DNA from: Forficula auricularia
Lineage: Eukaryota > Arthropoda > Insecta > Dermaptera > Forficulidae
Direction: 5' to 3'
Assembly: GCA_024734495.1 (NCBI GenBank)
Contig: JALMQS010000070.1
Coordinates: 12,037,294-12,101,293 of the forward strand
Length of the DNA stretch: 64,000 nucleotides
A model generated the notes under the pieces. It did no database searches. It saw nothing but the letters and a program-made list of their open reading frames with translations, and was not told the DNA's origin. The position numbers were made by a program, and so were the translations under genes. Positions 33,207 through 43,808 of the stretch are shown here, in pieces (positions within the stretch are counted from its first letter, which is position 1; every line of letters begins with the position of its first letter).

Positions 33207-33721
33207 CAGGGTGGGACATAAAGATCTCCCACATTTTGAAGAGGTATAAAAAATGAAAAAATTTAACTAGAAAAAAACTGAATATATTTTTGAAAAGAAC
33301 ATAAAATACATTTAAAAAAAATGTATTTTAAACATTATATCAGTCAAAAAAAGAGGCGGGGGGGGGGGGGTGGGTCAAAAATGAAAATTCTAGCCCTTTC
33401 GACCAAACTCAACCAAATTTTGTATACATATTCTGTGGACCAACCGAAGGCTAGAAATACAAAAACTAACCACCCAAAATGGGGGAGAGTCAAAAATGAA
33501 AATTCTCGCCCTTTCGACCAAACTATGTATACAAAATTTCGTTGAGTTTGGTCGAAAGGGCTAGAATTTTCATTTTTGACTCCTCGTACTCTTTTTTTGT
33601 CTGATATAATATTTACAACACATAAAAAAAATATTTTAAGTTCTTATCAAAAATATATTCAGTTTTTTCTAGTTAAATTTTTTCATTTATTAAAAGTGGG
33701 AGATCTTTATGCTCCACCCTG
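33207..33721. mobile_element. CAGGGTGGG-ended MITE, copy 1
   Basis: The terminal inverted repeats CAGGGTGGGACATAAAGATC and its complement extend about 60 bp inward. Copy 2 (43809-44534) has the same ends. The interior holds direct and inverted 'CTAGCCTTCTGG' units plus a G run (33359-33370). TA-flanked ends of this kind suggest a Tc1/mariner-mobilised MITE; in this copy the TA is not intact (TG). Confidence 0.75.
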
Positions 33722-34020
33722 TGCCTTCTCTACACATAGGTATATTCTATAGCATTCTAAACTTACATATGAAACAAGGGACCTAGTGAATAACTCGCAG
33801 TACCTAAATAATCATTTTCCCCAAAAAATATTTTTACTCATCTTTTATTAAAATAAAATCTGTTTCATCTCGCACCAACACCAGATATCTTCGCCAATTG
33901 TGAACCGATTTTGATGATTTTTTTTGCATTGGGTTTAGTATAGTTTCCTTTTTGGAACGAAGTGAACTTATGGGACGCCTCGGGGTGGTACCCTAGTCTG
34001 TGAAAAGTGTCCGTAACGTT
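33722..34020. other. Degenerate tip and CCGATTTTGATGA-type repeat
   Basis: 33861-33889 resembles the shared tip (TGTTTCATCTCG, CACCAACACC). 33900-33970 has AACCGATTTTGATGA and ACGAAGTGAACTTATGGGAC, seen in common interspersed insect repeats. Confidence 0.4.
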
Positions 34021-34029
34021 AAATAAAAA

Positions 34030-34085
34030 CAAGCGAGCCAATGCTCATGCGCGCGCATCCACTCAGCCACTCTGGGGGCGGGGCC
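34030..34085 (+). promoter_or_regulatory. CpG-rich promoter with CCAAT, NRF1-like and Sp1-like sites
   Basis: GAGCCAATGC (CCAAT box, about 34035), CATGCGCGCGCAT (NRF1-like, about 34046-34058) and GGGGGCGGGGCC (GC box, about 34074-34084) lie within 55 bp. The surroundings are AT-rich. A splice donor CAG/GTATTA at 34148 and a start codon at 34252 lie downstream. Factor identity is inferred from consensus only. Confidence 0.5.
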
Positions 34086-34089
34086 TCTG

Positions 34090-35161
34090 GCTTGCGCTCT
34101 GGTCAGGGAATCGATGCTGTTCGATGTTGAATCTTTCGATTCAACAGGTATTATTTCATTACCCTCCTCTACCTCTCTGCTTCTATTTATCGAAATAATC
34201 CTCTTTAAAAATTTTATTAATTTAATAGACAGAATAATAGAATTCAATAAAATGGCATCGAATTCAGAGACAGAACATTCAGAACATTTCGTTATTCAGC
34301 AACAAATAACAAAGGTGTGCTTACTTAATTAATAAATAAATGAAAATGAAATGAAAATAAATAAAAGAATATTGCAATAATTCTACTAATTTATTTATTA
34401 TATTTCCAGCTAATAGAAGAAAATAATCAATTAAAAAAAATCTACTAAAGGTAAGCGTTATATATTAATCGTGGGTGTATGTGTAAAATCCCCGTGAATC
34501 CCTAATTGATTTCATAACTAATTCCTATAATTTATTTATTTATTTAATTAATTGAATTTTATTATTTATTTATTCTATTTAAGGAAATAAAAATTAAAGA
34601 AGAAGAAAAAATTCCTTGGAATTTGATTTCCAACGAGGATTTGATGAATTATTATTAAAATATCTAAGATTATTTATTTATTTATTATTAGAGTATCTAT
34701 TAGTTAGATATTTATATAATATACTGAGTAAAACATTGTATAAATTCATATACTGTTTTTTCTCAAATTCAAAAATATTTCCAAACAAGTTTGTTCAGTA
34801 CCCACCTCTCCATCCCCTCCCTCGATTAGCACTCATGGATTTAATTTTAACATTTTTTTATTTTATTTTCTTTGAAGGAAAGAAATACGAAAAAAAAGCC
34901 GAGTACCAAAAAAGGTATCGGGAGCGTGAAAAAAAAAAAACAAGGTACGGTATATAATTTATATACCGTATATTATATATATTATAATATTTTGCAGTGT
35001 AATTTTAAATACGACTGTAAAGTTAGTAGACATCAGACGAGAAATTAATGATTTTATAATCAATTTCAGTATCGGAGAAAAATATAAAAAAAAAAAACAA
35101 GTAGGCAATATCAACAAGAGTATCGACAAAGAATAAAAGAAAAAAATACAAAAGATCCAAG
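34090..35161 (+). other. Candidate multi-exon gene, lysine-rich short exons
   Basis: Proposed exons: leader to 34147 (donor GTATTA); 34229-34314 with ATG 34252 giving MASNSETEHSEHFVIQQQIT then K, in phase to donor GTGTGC; 34410-34450 (LIEENNQLKK..., donor GTAAGC); 34584 onward (EIKIKEEEKIPWNLISNEDL, then stop); 34878-34944 (KKYEKKAEYQKRYRER..., donor GTACGG); 35070-35161 (...YQQEYRQRIKEKNTKDP, donor GTATGG). The third exon and the last two have A runs of 8-12 where one base restores frame. The last two exons share a YQ..YR.R motif. It predicts a short coiled-coil, basic protein. The family is not recognised. It may be a host gene, a pseudogene, or the 5' part of a transposon gene. Confidence 0.4.
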
Positions 35162-35579
35162 GTATGGTATGAAAATTATATACATTTTTAATAAATTTAT
35201 TATTACCATTAATAACTGTAATTAATTTTAGTACTTACTACTATCGATGCTGTTTTCTCGAGATATTTGGCAAAAAATCGAATCACAAATATATATATCT
35301 TATTTTAGTTACCATAAAGCTATAGTTTCTATGATAGAACATAATTAGGCTTAATTATTATTATTCATATAAATACCTGTTTCTTTTTGTATATTATTAT
35401 TATTATATATTATATATTTTTATAAATCATTGTAAATAAAATAAAGGTGTTAAGATAATTTTATAAAGTAGTTTCTTTGCTTTTTATCGATAAAAAAATC
35501 ATAATAAAAAATGTATACCCGAATAATTATTTTTCTTTATACCTAGAATAGAACTTAAAATTAATATTTTATAATAAGG
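35162..35579. other. No gene seen
   Basis: AT-rich spacer; no further exon of the 34-kb candidate was found. Confidence 0.4.
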
Positions 35580-36310
35580 AACTTCGTTCCTATCCGGTGT
35601 CCTACGACACAGATCGACTTTTTTTGTTATGTTTGTTCGGGCATAACTTCTTTGTTTATGAACCGATTTTAATCATTCTTTCTGCGATTGGACCAGTATA
35701 GCTCCAAGATAGTGAAGATGCCTAAATATTTATTTATTTATTTATTTTATGTATGTCCAGCGAGAGCTTTTTGCCACGTGGACCGATTTCGATGATTCTT
35801 TTTTTATTCGAAAGGGGGTACCATATTAATTTGATCAAGTTCTGATGATATGATCAATGATGAAATAACGTAAATCTCGAATTCTAATGAGCAAATAATC
35901 GAAATTTTAATAAATAAAATCTTTTATAAAAAAAAAATCTTAAAACATTAATTAAAAACCCGCAAACGTTTCGAGAGAATTTCTATATTTATGAATTGAA
36001 TTTTATTATCATTTTCTGATTCATTCGCCCGACGCTTTCTCTTACGAGATGTATGGAAGGTATTATATTAAGTCACTATTAATAACATCACTAAAAAGAG
36101 GAAAATAAAAATAATTTTTATAAAAAAAATAAAACCGACTTAAATGCAACAAATAAAATAATAAGAACTCAAAAATCAAATAAAATGCTCTAAAAGCTAT
36201 AAAATAATTATCTAATTTAGTTACAACTAAACGACAAAATATTAACATGAAATCACTTTTTGAAGTCGGTGCCAAACAAACTATATAATCGAGCGTACTC
36301 GCCAAAGGTA
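35580..36310 (-). repeat. ACCGACTTC-type interspersed repeat (class uncertain)
   Basis: GGAACTTCGTTCC and GGTGTCCTACGACACAGATC form two small hairpins at 35579-35620. Two patches read ATGAACCGATTTTAATCATT and GGACCGATTTCGATGATT. The other edge reads CTTTTTGAAGTCGGT (about 36252-36266). The same edge word, ACCGACTTCAAAAAAGG, starts a second copy at 63918. This repeat type is widespread in insects; I do not assign a class. Confidence 0.5.
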
Positions 36311-36455
36311 CTAAGAAAGATCCGTCGAGTTCGATTCATTAAATGTATATTTTGACAACGACTTCAAAAAGTGATTTCATGTTAATATTTCGTCGTTTAG
36401 TTGTAACTAAATTAGATTATTATTTTATACCTTTTAGTGGATTTTATTTTTTTAT
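36171..36455. repeat. Hairpin at the ACCGACTTC edge
   Basis: Left arm about 36171-36270 and right arm 36360-36455 pair over roughly 95 bp (TTTAGTTACAACTAAACGAC / GTCGTTTAGTTGTAACTAAA), with a loop of about 90 nt. Confidence 0.75.
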
Positions 36456-36911
36456 TTTTTTTTTATAAAAATTATGAAGTATAGATATACATTTTTTTGA
36501 AAAGATTTCCTCGATGAATATTATGAAGAAAATATTTATTTTGAATTAATTTGTTTCTTGGATAAAATTTATCTTGCGTCATGAATTATATAAAACAGCT
36601 ATTTCAATGAGGCTAACCGTCAGTCAGCGTTAATTAAAGCGTCATTGTGGAATATCAAACTTCATATTAAAATTACAAATCTACATGAATAATATCATAT
36701 TTTATAATGTTAGTAAAGAATAATACTTGATAATTTATTGTTATAAGTTTCATTATCATTTCTGATTAATATACATAAACAATAAACGTTTTTCATTTTA
36801 TTGATTATTAAAATGATGCTCTGTGTTTATTTATGTATCTATGTTTATTTATTATACTTAGATAAATAATTTAATTTGCTTTAAATAAATAAATGTTTGG
36901 TATAATATAAC
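36456..36911. other. No gene seen
   Basis: AT-rich spacer. Confidence 0.4.
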
Positions 36912-36920
36912 TGAAAAAAA

Positions 36921-37128
36921 AACAAAGGAATTATTATTTAACGGGTTATAGTGGTGTTTCACAAAGAGGAAATAAAATTAAAAAAATTAAAAAATCTTTT
37001 AAATTATTTTGGAGATTTTTTTATATAAAAAAATCTCCAAAATAATTTAAAAGATTTTTTAATTTTTTTAATTTTATTTCCTCTTTGTGAAACACCACTA
37101 TAACCCGTTAAATAATAATTCCTTTGTT
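36921..37128. repeat. Perfect 208-bp palindrome without a loop
   Basis: 104 bp on each side of 37024/37025 are exactly complementary, from AACAAAGGAATTATTATTTA to its reverse complement. I compared the whole arm and found no mismatch and no spacer. The first four bases overlap the target duplication of element G. Confidence 0.92.
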
Positions 37129-37173
37129 TAATATGTTTCACTATAAACCAACACCGCTTTCCCTAAACTTTAT
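36925..37173 (+). mobile_element. Hairpin retroposon G
   Basis: An exact 13-bp duplication TGAAAAAAAAACA lies at 36912-36924 and 37174-37186. It is a hairpin followed by the tip ATGTTTCACTATAAACCAAC, then ACCGCTTTCCCTAAAC. The arms hold GTTTCACAAAGAGGAAATAA, similar in layout to the C-family arms. No hammerhead-like core is seen. Confidence 0.85.
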
Positions 37174-37186
37174 TGAAAAAAAAACA

Positions 37187-37564
37187 TTGCAAATAATAAA
37201 TTCCCTATATTATTATTATTTCCCTCGGACTCAAAATATTATATGGGGAAAAAATGAAAAAAAATCGAGCCAAGCTGTGCATAAGGCCATTTTAATATTC
37301 GTATTAAGTATGCATGATCGACAGCTGGCATTGGAAATGGACCAGCTTTAAAAATATTATATATATACCATATATACATACATGTATATATGGTATATTG
37401 TATAGGCTTAATAACAATAAAATCCGCGGCTGGTTTTCTTTTTTTATTTCCATCTATAAAGTGGTTTGTATTTTCCAGAATAACGATATATGAATTTATA
37501 GAAAATAAGCTTTATCACTTAGACGCAAGGGCTACGCGAAATAAATTAATAATGGCGGAAAAAG
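37187..37564. other. No gene seen
   Basis: A short palindrome ATATATACCATATATACATA / TATATATGGTATAT lies around 37362-37400. Small open frames without domains. Confidence 0.4.
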
Positions 37565-37572
37565 ACGAATAT

Positions 37573-37753
37573 TTTTTTTTTGGCTTTTCGGCCTTTCTAG
37601 CCAAGCCAATTTAGGATACTATTTACATATTTTTAAAATGTTTCTCTGCCACGGGGTCAGATTTTAGCCGGATGCCTCAAGTTGGATTCGAACCCGGGTC
37701 CACTTGGATAGCAGGCTGACACGCTACCACCTAGCCCAATCCGACCCCAAAAA
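37573..37753 (-). mobile_element. tRNA-derived SINE, family 2
   Basis: The minus-strand head has an A-box-like GGGCTAGGTGGTAGCG and a perfect B box GGGTTCGAATCC. The tail ends in a poly(A) (T run 37573-37581). Flanks AAAGACGAATAT (37561-37572) and AAAAACGAATAT (to 37761) are a 12-bp duplication with one mismatch. RNA polymerase III transcription is expected from the boxes. Confidence 0.75.
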
Positions 37754-37799
37754 ACGAATATATACATAATCATCAACAATGAAAATAAAACCTTAGCAT

Positions 37800-38095
37800 T
37801 ATTATTGTTCAGTTCCATATTCAGTATTAGATGTAACAAATCAGAGGAAAACAGGAAACAATTAAACACCGTGTCAAATCATATGACCAATCGCAACGTT
37901 TCGCAAATTTATTGTGGTTTAATCAGGCTCTTGATCAATTATATTTATATAATTGGCAAGAAAAACATTAAAAGTGTTTTATAATAATTTGATCAAGAGC
38001 CTGATGAAGCCACAATGAATTGACGAAACGATATGATTTAACACGGTGTTTAATTGTTTCCTTTTTCCTCAGATTTGTTACATCTAATAAAGCCT
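37800..38095 (+). repeat. Hairpin element N
   Basis: Left arm about 37830-37960, right arm about 37985-38095. The right arm holds CTGATGAA-GCCACAATGAATTGAC-GAAACGAT at 37999-38028; the left arm holds a mutated form (CTGATTAA...GCGAAACGTT) on the minus strand. The pair TAGATGTAACAAATC / GATTTGTTACATCTA closes it. Confidence 0.7.
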
Positions 38096-39171
38096 TAGGT
38101 TTCCGAAGAGAAGCTCTAACTAACAGAGTCACCGGTCCCTGAGACCAACCATTGTCTATATAACAATTAACGATGGAATTTCATTAGTTTAATCTTATCT
38201 TAATTTATTTTTACATCTCTATAGAAAACTCGATAACTACATTCATGTAAAACAATTAACAACTTTAATTTTTTATTAAAAATAGATGCAGGGAAATTGG
38301 ATGTCGACCCTACCAAGTTTTGTTTATCAAAATATTAATTTCATTAGGAAACTCGATAAGGTTTTTTCTAAATATTTCAAAAACGTCTGAAACTATTTTG
38401 ATAAAAAAATTGGGCGAAACCATGGCATTTGGGTCTACAAAAAAGCTCTAAAAGTGAACATCGAAAAAATTATATTTTTCGAGATAATAACTGTTTTGTC
38501 AAAATGTCTGTTAAGTTGTTATTCTATTATTCTGTTAGTCTGTGCGTTACCAAATTTTGTGGACGAGCTAGCTCAAAAACTAGTGTGAATATCAAAACCA
38601 AATTTCACACGTAGTTTTGGTGCATTAAGATTAAGATCTGATTAGATTTTGGTGCATATTCAATTTATTTTATTATGTCTAGACCTATACAATCAATAAA
38701 TATTATTTTATTTTCAACATATCTATATAAATATATTTCCAATATAAGAGTTACAATTTAAGGAAATGGGCTACTAAGTGATATGCAGATCAAAATCGGT
38801 TTGCAACCATTGATTTAGACTTATTTCAATGAAAGAAAATGAATTGATAGATCCAAAGGAAAACTGTTTCAGATTGCTAGGTATATCAACTTTATATTTT
38901 CCCAATTTTCAATCCATTTATCTTGATTAAATTGAAAAAATATAGAACTTAAAATTAAATAAAAAAAAGACTGAAGGCCTAAATTAAATCACCGAGAACA
39001 TAATTAAATATGCTTGTATGAAAAAGTTTAGAAATATTTTTTTTTCACGTCATATAAATTCAAAGTTTTTTATTTAATTTCTGTCCATCATAATCAAATA
39101 ATTTATATTTTTTAATATACCTACATATAAGGTCGATTTTTGTGTGCTCTCTAGTTTTTTGGGGACATCCG
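38096..39171. other. No gene seen
   Basis: AT-rich. CTCGATAA-containing phrases repeat loosely at 38220-38360. The 61-codon frame at 38429-38614 shows no domain. Confidence 0.4.
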
Positions 39172-39179
39172 TTCTAGCT

Positions 39180-39455
39180 GTGGGCCAGTGGTTAGAGTGT
39201 CGGCCGCTAGCCTGAAATACGCTGGTTCGAGACCGAGCCTCGGCAGATATTTGCAGTCGCCTCCTCTTGGAAAGCAATAGCAACCTACCAAGAGTATAAT
39301 TGCCTAGTAACCTCTCCAAACTAGCCGTTCGGAACCGGCGTTAAAAGGTAGGTCCCGTATATCTGTGTAAAAACAGCTAAACACACTCAGCACAGGTATA
39401 TGTGGAGAGGAGCCAAAAAGTCATGGAGACCTGATATGGCACTTAAAGAAGAAGA
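39180..39455 (+). mobile_element. tRNA-derived SINE, family 1, copy 1
   Basis: The head carries an A-box-like GGGCCAGTGGTTAGAGTG and B box GGTTCGAGACC (39221-39231). The body has GCAGTCGCCTCCTCTTGG and GGCAACC-like words. The tail ends TGGCACTTAAAGAAGAAG. A TTCTAGCT duplication lies at 39172-39179 and 39456-39463. Copy 2 is at 42826-43117. Open frames across it (39074-39319 minus, 39400-39621 plus) are not genes. Confidence 0.85.
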
Positions 39456-39463
39456 TTCTAGCT

Positions 39464-40142
39464 TTCTAACAGAAGCTGTTAGCAAAAAAAATAATGTCCT
39501 ATTAGCAGAAAAAAGTCTTGAAAATGTTTTCCTAATTTTTTTATTTAAACGAAAAATCCATTTAAATGTTTTTGATTATAAAACATTTACATATAATATG
39601 TATTATTTATCATCTACATAAAAGTAAATAAATACAATAATGAAAAAAATGAATTAATTAAGTGTTGTTTAGGATTTGTCAGCATGTTTGCTGCAATTTT
39701 GTTTATTTGTTAAGCACGAGAGATAAACAAACATTAGCACAAGCAATCAACTCTGGTGCATACTAACATTGCTCTACATCCTTTATGTTATGTCACTAAT
39801 CAGACGGACAATTAAATGCAAACAAAACCGAAAGCAAATTTGTGACTTAGCGTAGCTTAGGTAGCACAAGAAATCCTGGGAATTCGAATACTTTTAACTA
39901 TAATTTTTGTGTAAAGCTTGTCTGGTTAAATTTAAATTATTTTTAATTCAAGGGAACCGCGAAATTTTTAAATAATTTTATTTAATAGTCTGATAGTCGA
40001 TTCTACATATCGAGAACTATTTAATTATTTTTGAAAAAAATGAATGAGCACTCGACAGGTTATAGTACTACTTAAAATTTAAATAATTTATGGACTTTGG
40101 ATTTGTCTGACCGAAGCTCTATCGCTACTATATTAATTAAAA
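39464..40142. other. No gene seen
   Basis: AT-rich spacer. Confidence 0.4.
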
Positions 40143-40580
40143 TAATGTTGCCTAAGTACACTTATGATATAATGTTGAAAAGTAATGTAATATTGTTGTT
40201 ATGAAAAGAGACAAATGGGAGCCGAGTTATACTCACCCATCAATAACTATTCATTACCCTGAAGAAGGAGAGAAAATGTCTCTGAAACGTCGGAATTTGA
40301 ATAAAATTTAAATAATTTATGGACTGCCTTTCATTATAACCTACTTATTTAGTTTTGTAAATCTAATCGGTTTTGAGGCAAACTACATACAACATTTCTT
40401 GTCCTGTTTTTGTTAGTGTTATTTAATGGATTTGTCTTATAATTGTACCGAATCTCTATCGCTACTATACTAATTAAAATCATGTTGACTAAGTAAACTT
40501 ATGATATAATGTTTAAAAGTATTGTAATATTGTTGTTATCATTGAAAAGAGAGACAAATGGGAGACGAGTTATACTCACC
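40143..40580 (+). repeat. Two half-copies of hairpin H3
   Basis: 40143-40349 is the right arm of H3 only, including CTGAAGAA-GGAGAgaaaatgTCTCT-GAAACGTCGG at 40259. 40482-40580 repeats the start of that arm and is cut by the MITE at 40581. Both begin at the same point (TTGACTAAGTA / TTGCCTAAGTA), near the H3 hairpin centre. Confidence 0.75.
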
Positions 40581-40735
40581 CGAGGGGTGAACCGCGTTTG
40601 GAATTAGGTATACACCATCTGTGGAATTATTTGGAATTCATTAGATAATCTATTGTCATCTATTGTCTTCTACTTGGAAATGAAAGTGGAAGAGGAAGTA
40701 GGTGTACACAATTTTAGGTCGCGGTTCAGCCCTCG
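40581..40735. mobile_element. hAT-like MITE, copy 2
   Basis: CGAGGGGTGAACCGCG start and CGCGGTTCAGCCCTCG end; about 85% like the 12730-12895 copy. Inserted at the end of an H3 half-copy. The flanks TACTCACC and TGTATACC do not match well, so the far side may have been lost. Confidence 0.75.
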
Positions 40736-40849
40736 TGTATACCTGAATTTATAAGAAGGAATAGAATGGTACATGGAAAGTGCTGTTACCTTAATATTAA
40801 TATGCAATGTGCGAACAATAGAAGGAATGTTGAGTTATTTATTATAAAA

Positions 40850-41060
40850 TATAATCAATAATTGTATTTTTTCCAATTTATATTCAGTTTTCTCTGACTA
40901 CTGAAGTTGGGTTGACAACCCGAAATATATCGAATTCAAAACTCTTTTTTTTGTTTTATTTCATTTTTTTGTGAAACCTACCTGGCAAATTTACTCAATT
41001 TTTATTATTATATAAAAATGTTTCACCTAGAACCAAGAAAATTAACTTCACTATTAAAAG
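40850..41060 (+). repeat. Hairpin retroposon C3, right arm only
   Basis: Carries CTGAAGTT-GGGTTGACAACCC-GAAATATATCG, where the stem pairs perfectly with GTTGAC, then GTGAAACCTACC and the tip ATGTTTCACCTAGAACCAAG. The left arm is missing, so it does not fold into the long hairpin. Confidence 0.7.
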
Positions 41061-42156
41061 TTATATACTTTTTTCTGTAACCAATGATTCTCATAGCGAA
41101 CTATCATAATTATAATATCATTATATAATTAGACCGATTTATATTTCGTTTACATAAAAATTACCATTTGAATTAAATTTTCAACTTTTTATTTGAGTTT
41201 CTATCTTAAACCAAATCTAATTTTATAAAATACTAATGAAAAAATATAGCATTTATCTTTCTTTTTTGTCCGCAAAAAAAAGCACAGACATTATTTACTC
41301 TGCATCATACCACGTACTGCTTACTAAAACACAACCAAAAAAAACGAATAAAGAAAAAAAATATCCGCACAATCGTACATTTAAACTAAGGTTATAAATT
41401 AAAGCATACGATTCTTAACAGCTAAATCTTCTCGAAGAAACCTTTTAAATATTCATTTTAAAACTTGAGAAAGTCATTTTTAACAACTACATATATTATG
41501 CTTAAAAACAACTTACAGAGATCATCTCGAAAGGGTTATTTATTGACATCTCGAGCACAAGGCGTACTGAATTCCGATTGATGTATTGTTTTTACTTTAC
41601 AATGCGGGATTGTAATCATTTAGCAAGCTCAAGCACAAATTGCCGATAAAAAATTATTTTCTCATTAAATTGTCGGAAACGTGGAGAAAAATAATTTTCA
41701 CCAATGATTGTTTTCTCTCTCTCTGTGTGTGTGTGTCTGTCTAGTTTTGATACCTATGATAACTCTAGAAGGTAAAGTTGTAGAAAGTTCGCATTGGCAT
41801 AGTAAGGGAGTTTTCCTAGAGAAGTCAGGCAGCCAGCTGAATAGCCACCACAAGGTTTCAATTTTGGTAATCAGATTAGAGATCAACTAACTTTTTAGTA
41901 AAATTGACAAATTTTGGAAGCAACGAAATAATTTACATAAGTGATGTATCGTAATAAAAGAGTTTCAATTTTTCTAGAGGGGGCAATGAGTTATGTAGAG
42001 GGAGGTGCCACTTATCCCCACCTAACTACTCCCATCAAAGTTCGTTATTTTTAGTGAACTATTGATTTATTTTGAAGAACTTAGATTTTGGGAGTTCTAG
42101 CAGAAAACATCAATTTTTTAAAAGGATTTTATTGAAATTATAAAGGCATCTCATTA
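41061..42156. other. No gene seen; (CT)n(GT)n microsatellite
   Basis: A CTCTCTCTCT-GTGTGTGTGTGT tract at 41714-41737. Overlapping frames on both strands (41698-41890) arise around it. Otherwise AT-rich. Confidence 0.5.
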
Positions 42157-42418
42157 TCTATATATATATAAAATGGAAATGTATGTATATATGTTTGTAT
42201 GATCCAAACGATCTGATTAGCCAGTGCATAGCCAATGGCAAGGGGTTAAATAATTAGAACGATTCTGATTGGTCAGATAGCGATCGTGCTTAGCCAATGC
42301 GTTAATAAATATTAAAAAAAACTTTTGGCCTTCTCGTACGCTGCCCGCCAGGGCAATCCGTCTGGAGGGCCTAGATGCATAAGGCTTGCCGAAGGCATGC
42401 CTGGAGCAGCTAGTGTAC
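42157..42418 (+). mobile_element. Helentron-like non-autonomous element
   Basis: It starts TCTATATATATATAAAATGG, continues ATGTATATATGTTTGTATG, and ends GCTTGCCGAAGGCATGCCTGG then AGCAGCTAGT. The internal GCCCGCCAGGGCA..GGAGGGCC patch and the GCCGAAGGC stem recur at 47305-47400 (minus). Ends of this type are typical of Helentrons. No Rep/helicase. Confidence 0.6.
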
Positions 42419-42815
42419 TAGATATAAAAGAGCTTATCGAGATTTACTTTTTCCTCCATTTTATTTATTTATATATTTTTGTGAGGTAGGAGCAATTCTC
42501 TCCAACTTCTTGTCTCTTTAATAATATGTACAATTACTGGCTGAACAAAACCCTTCTGAGATATAATTAAAAATTATCCATTCCATCTCAGATATAATAG
42601 ATGATATCTGTCGTGATTTCCTTAGCAAGAATCAACTTGACATATATTCGTACGTGGAGAGCCTTCTTGAATCAATTTCATTTAAACAAATACAATTTCT
42701 AATAAATATTTGTAAACTAACTTCTGCTATCATGTTGAACATTCAAAATATCGACAGAAGGCTAAATAAGTTATAATACACCAAAACATTGGCCGAAGTT
42801 TTATTTAACATCTCC
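42419..42815. other. No gene seen
   Basis: AT-rich spacer. Confidence 0.4.
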
Positions 42816-42825
42816 AAAGAATATA

Positions 42826-43117
42826 GGAGGTGACTGTGGGTCACTGGCTAGAGTTCCGGGTCGCTGACTCGAAGTACGCTGGTTCGAGACTGAGTCTCTC
42901 CAGATCAGATATTTGCAGTCGCCTCCTCTTGCAAAGCAATGGCAACCTACCAAGAGTATAATTGCCTAGTAACCTCTCCAAACTAGCCGTTCGGAACCGG
43001 CGTTAAAAAGTAGGTCCCATATATCTGTGTAAAAACAGCTAAATACACTCAGCACAGGTATATGTGGAGAGGAGCCGAAACGTCAGGGAAACCTGATATC
43101 GCACTTAATAGAAGAAG
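42826..43117 (+). mobile_element. tRNA-derived SINE, family 1, copy 2
   Basis: An exact 10-bp duplication AAAGAATATA lies at 42816-42825 and 43118-43127. B box GGTTCGAGACT; same body and tail as the 39180-39455 copy (GATATTTGCAGTCGCC, CCTAGTAACCTCTCC, TTCGGAACCGGCGTTAAAA). Confidence 0.9.
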
Positions 43118-43127
43118 AAAGAATATA

Positions 43128-43806
43128 AAATTTAACGATGACTCCATCTTCACATCTGCTTTTTAGGAATATTGTTGAATGTGATGTTTTTCATACCTCA
43201 CCAATTTGTGTGAAACGCTTTTAATTTTTGTCATCAGTGGCAGTATAGTACTGAACTACAAATGGCATCCCCGTAGTATATCAATAAACTTTAATTATCA
43301 TTTGGTTGTATATTAAAAGAGATCAAAAGAAAAGATATCAAACGATATATATTAAGTACATAAAAGAAATTTATTTAGCTTTGATCTGAATCTGCTACTC
43401 CTTCCTTTATTCATTCCTCGTGTCTGATTCTCCCTTAAAAAGTAAATTCAATTAAAACAATGTCAATTAAAATTCATTAAATTTAATAGAGCCCGCGAGG
43501 GCATAAAAGAGAGAGAGAGGAGACATCCGGGCTCTTTAGACCGCCCAGGCATCCAAATGTTCTGTTTGCCGCCAACACGCCAGATGCTGCCGCATTTTTC
43601 ATTAACTTGTGATGCATATTTTGGCTAATGCGTAACAACTCATTGGACCATCCGAATTAGTGTACAAGCTCAAACAAGTCTGAGAGGGAGAGAAAGGGAT
43701 TTTTCCACCAGTTCTATTTATTTATATAATTTTAATAGATTTTTTTGGTATAGTATGAGGTATAGGTAGGCATACAGGGTGGGTAAAAATTTTCTTCACT
43801 TGTAAA
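43128..43806. other. No gene seen
   Basis: Unassigned, with a moderately GC-rich patch at 43490-43580 (GCCCGCGAGGGC hairpin; GAGAGAGAGAG). Confidence 0.4.
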
Positions 43807-43808
43807 TA

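Noticed and set aside
33993..34332. Open frames of 63-84 codons over the CpG-rich promoter region
   Set aside because: They cross the proposed splice donor and run on both strands; GC-rich DNA lacks stop codons by chance.
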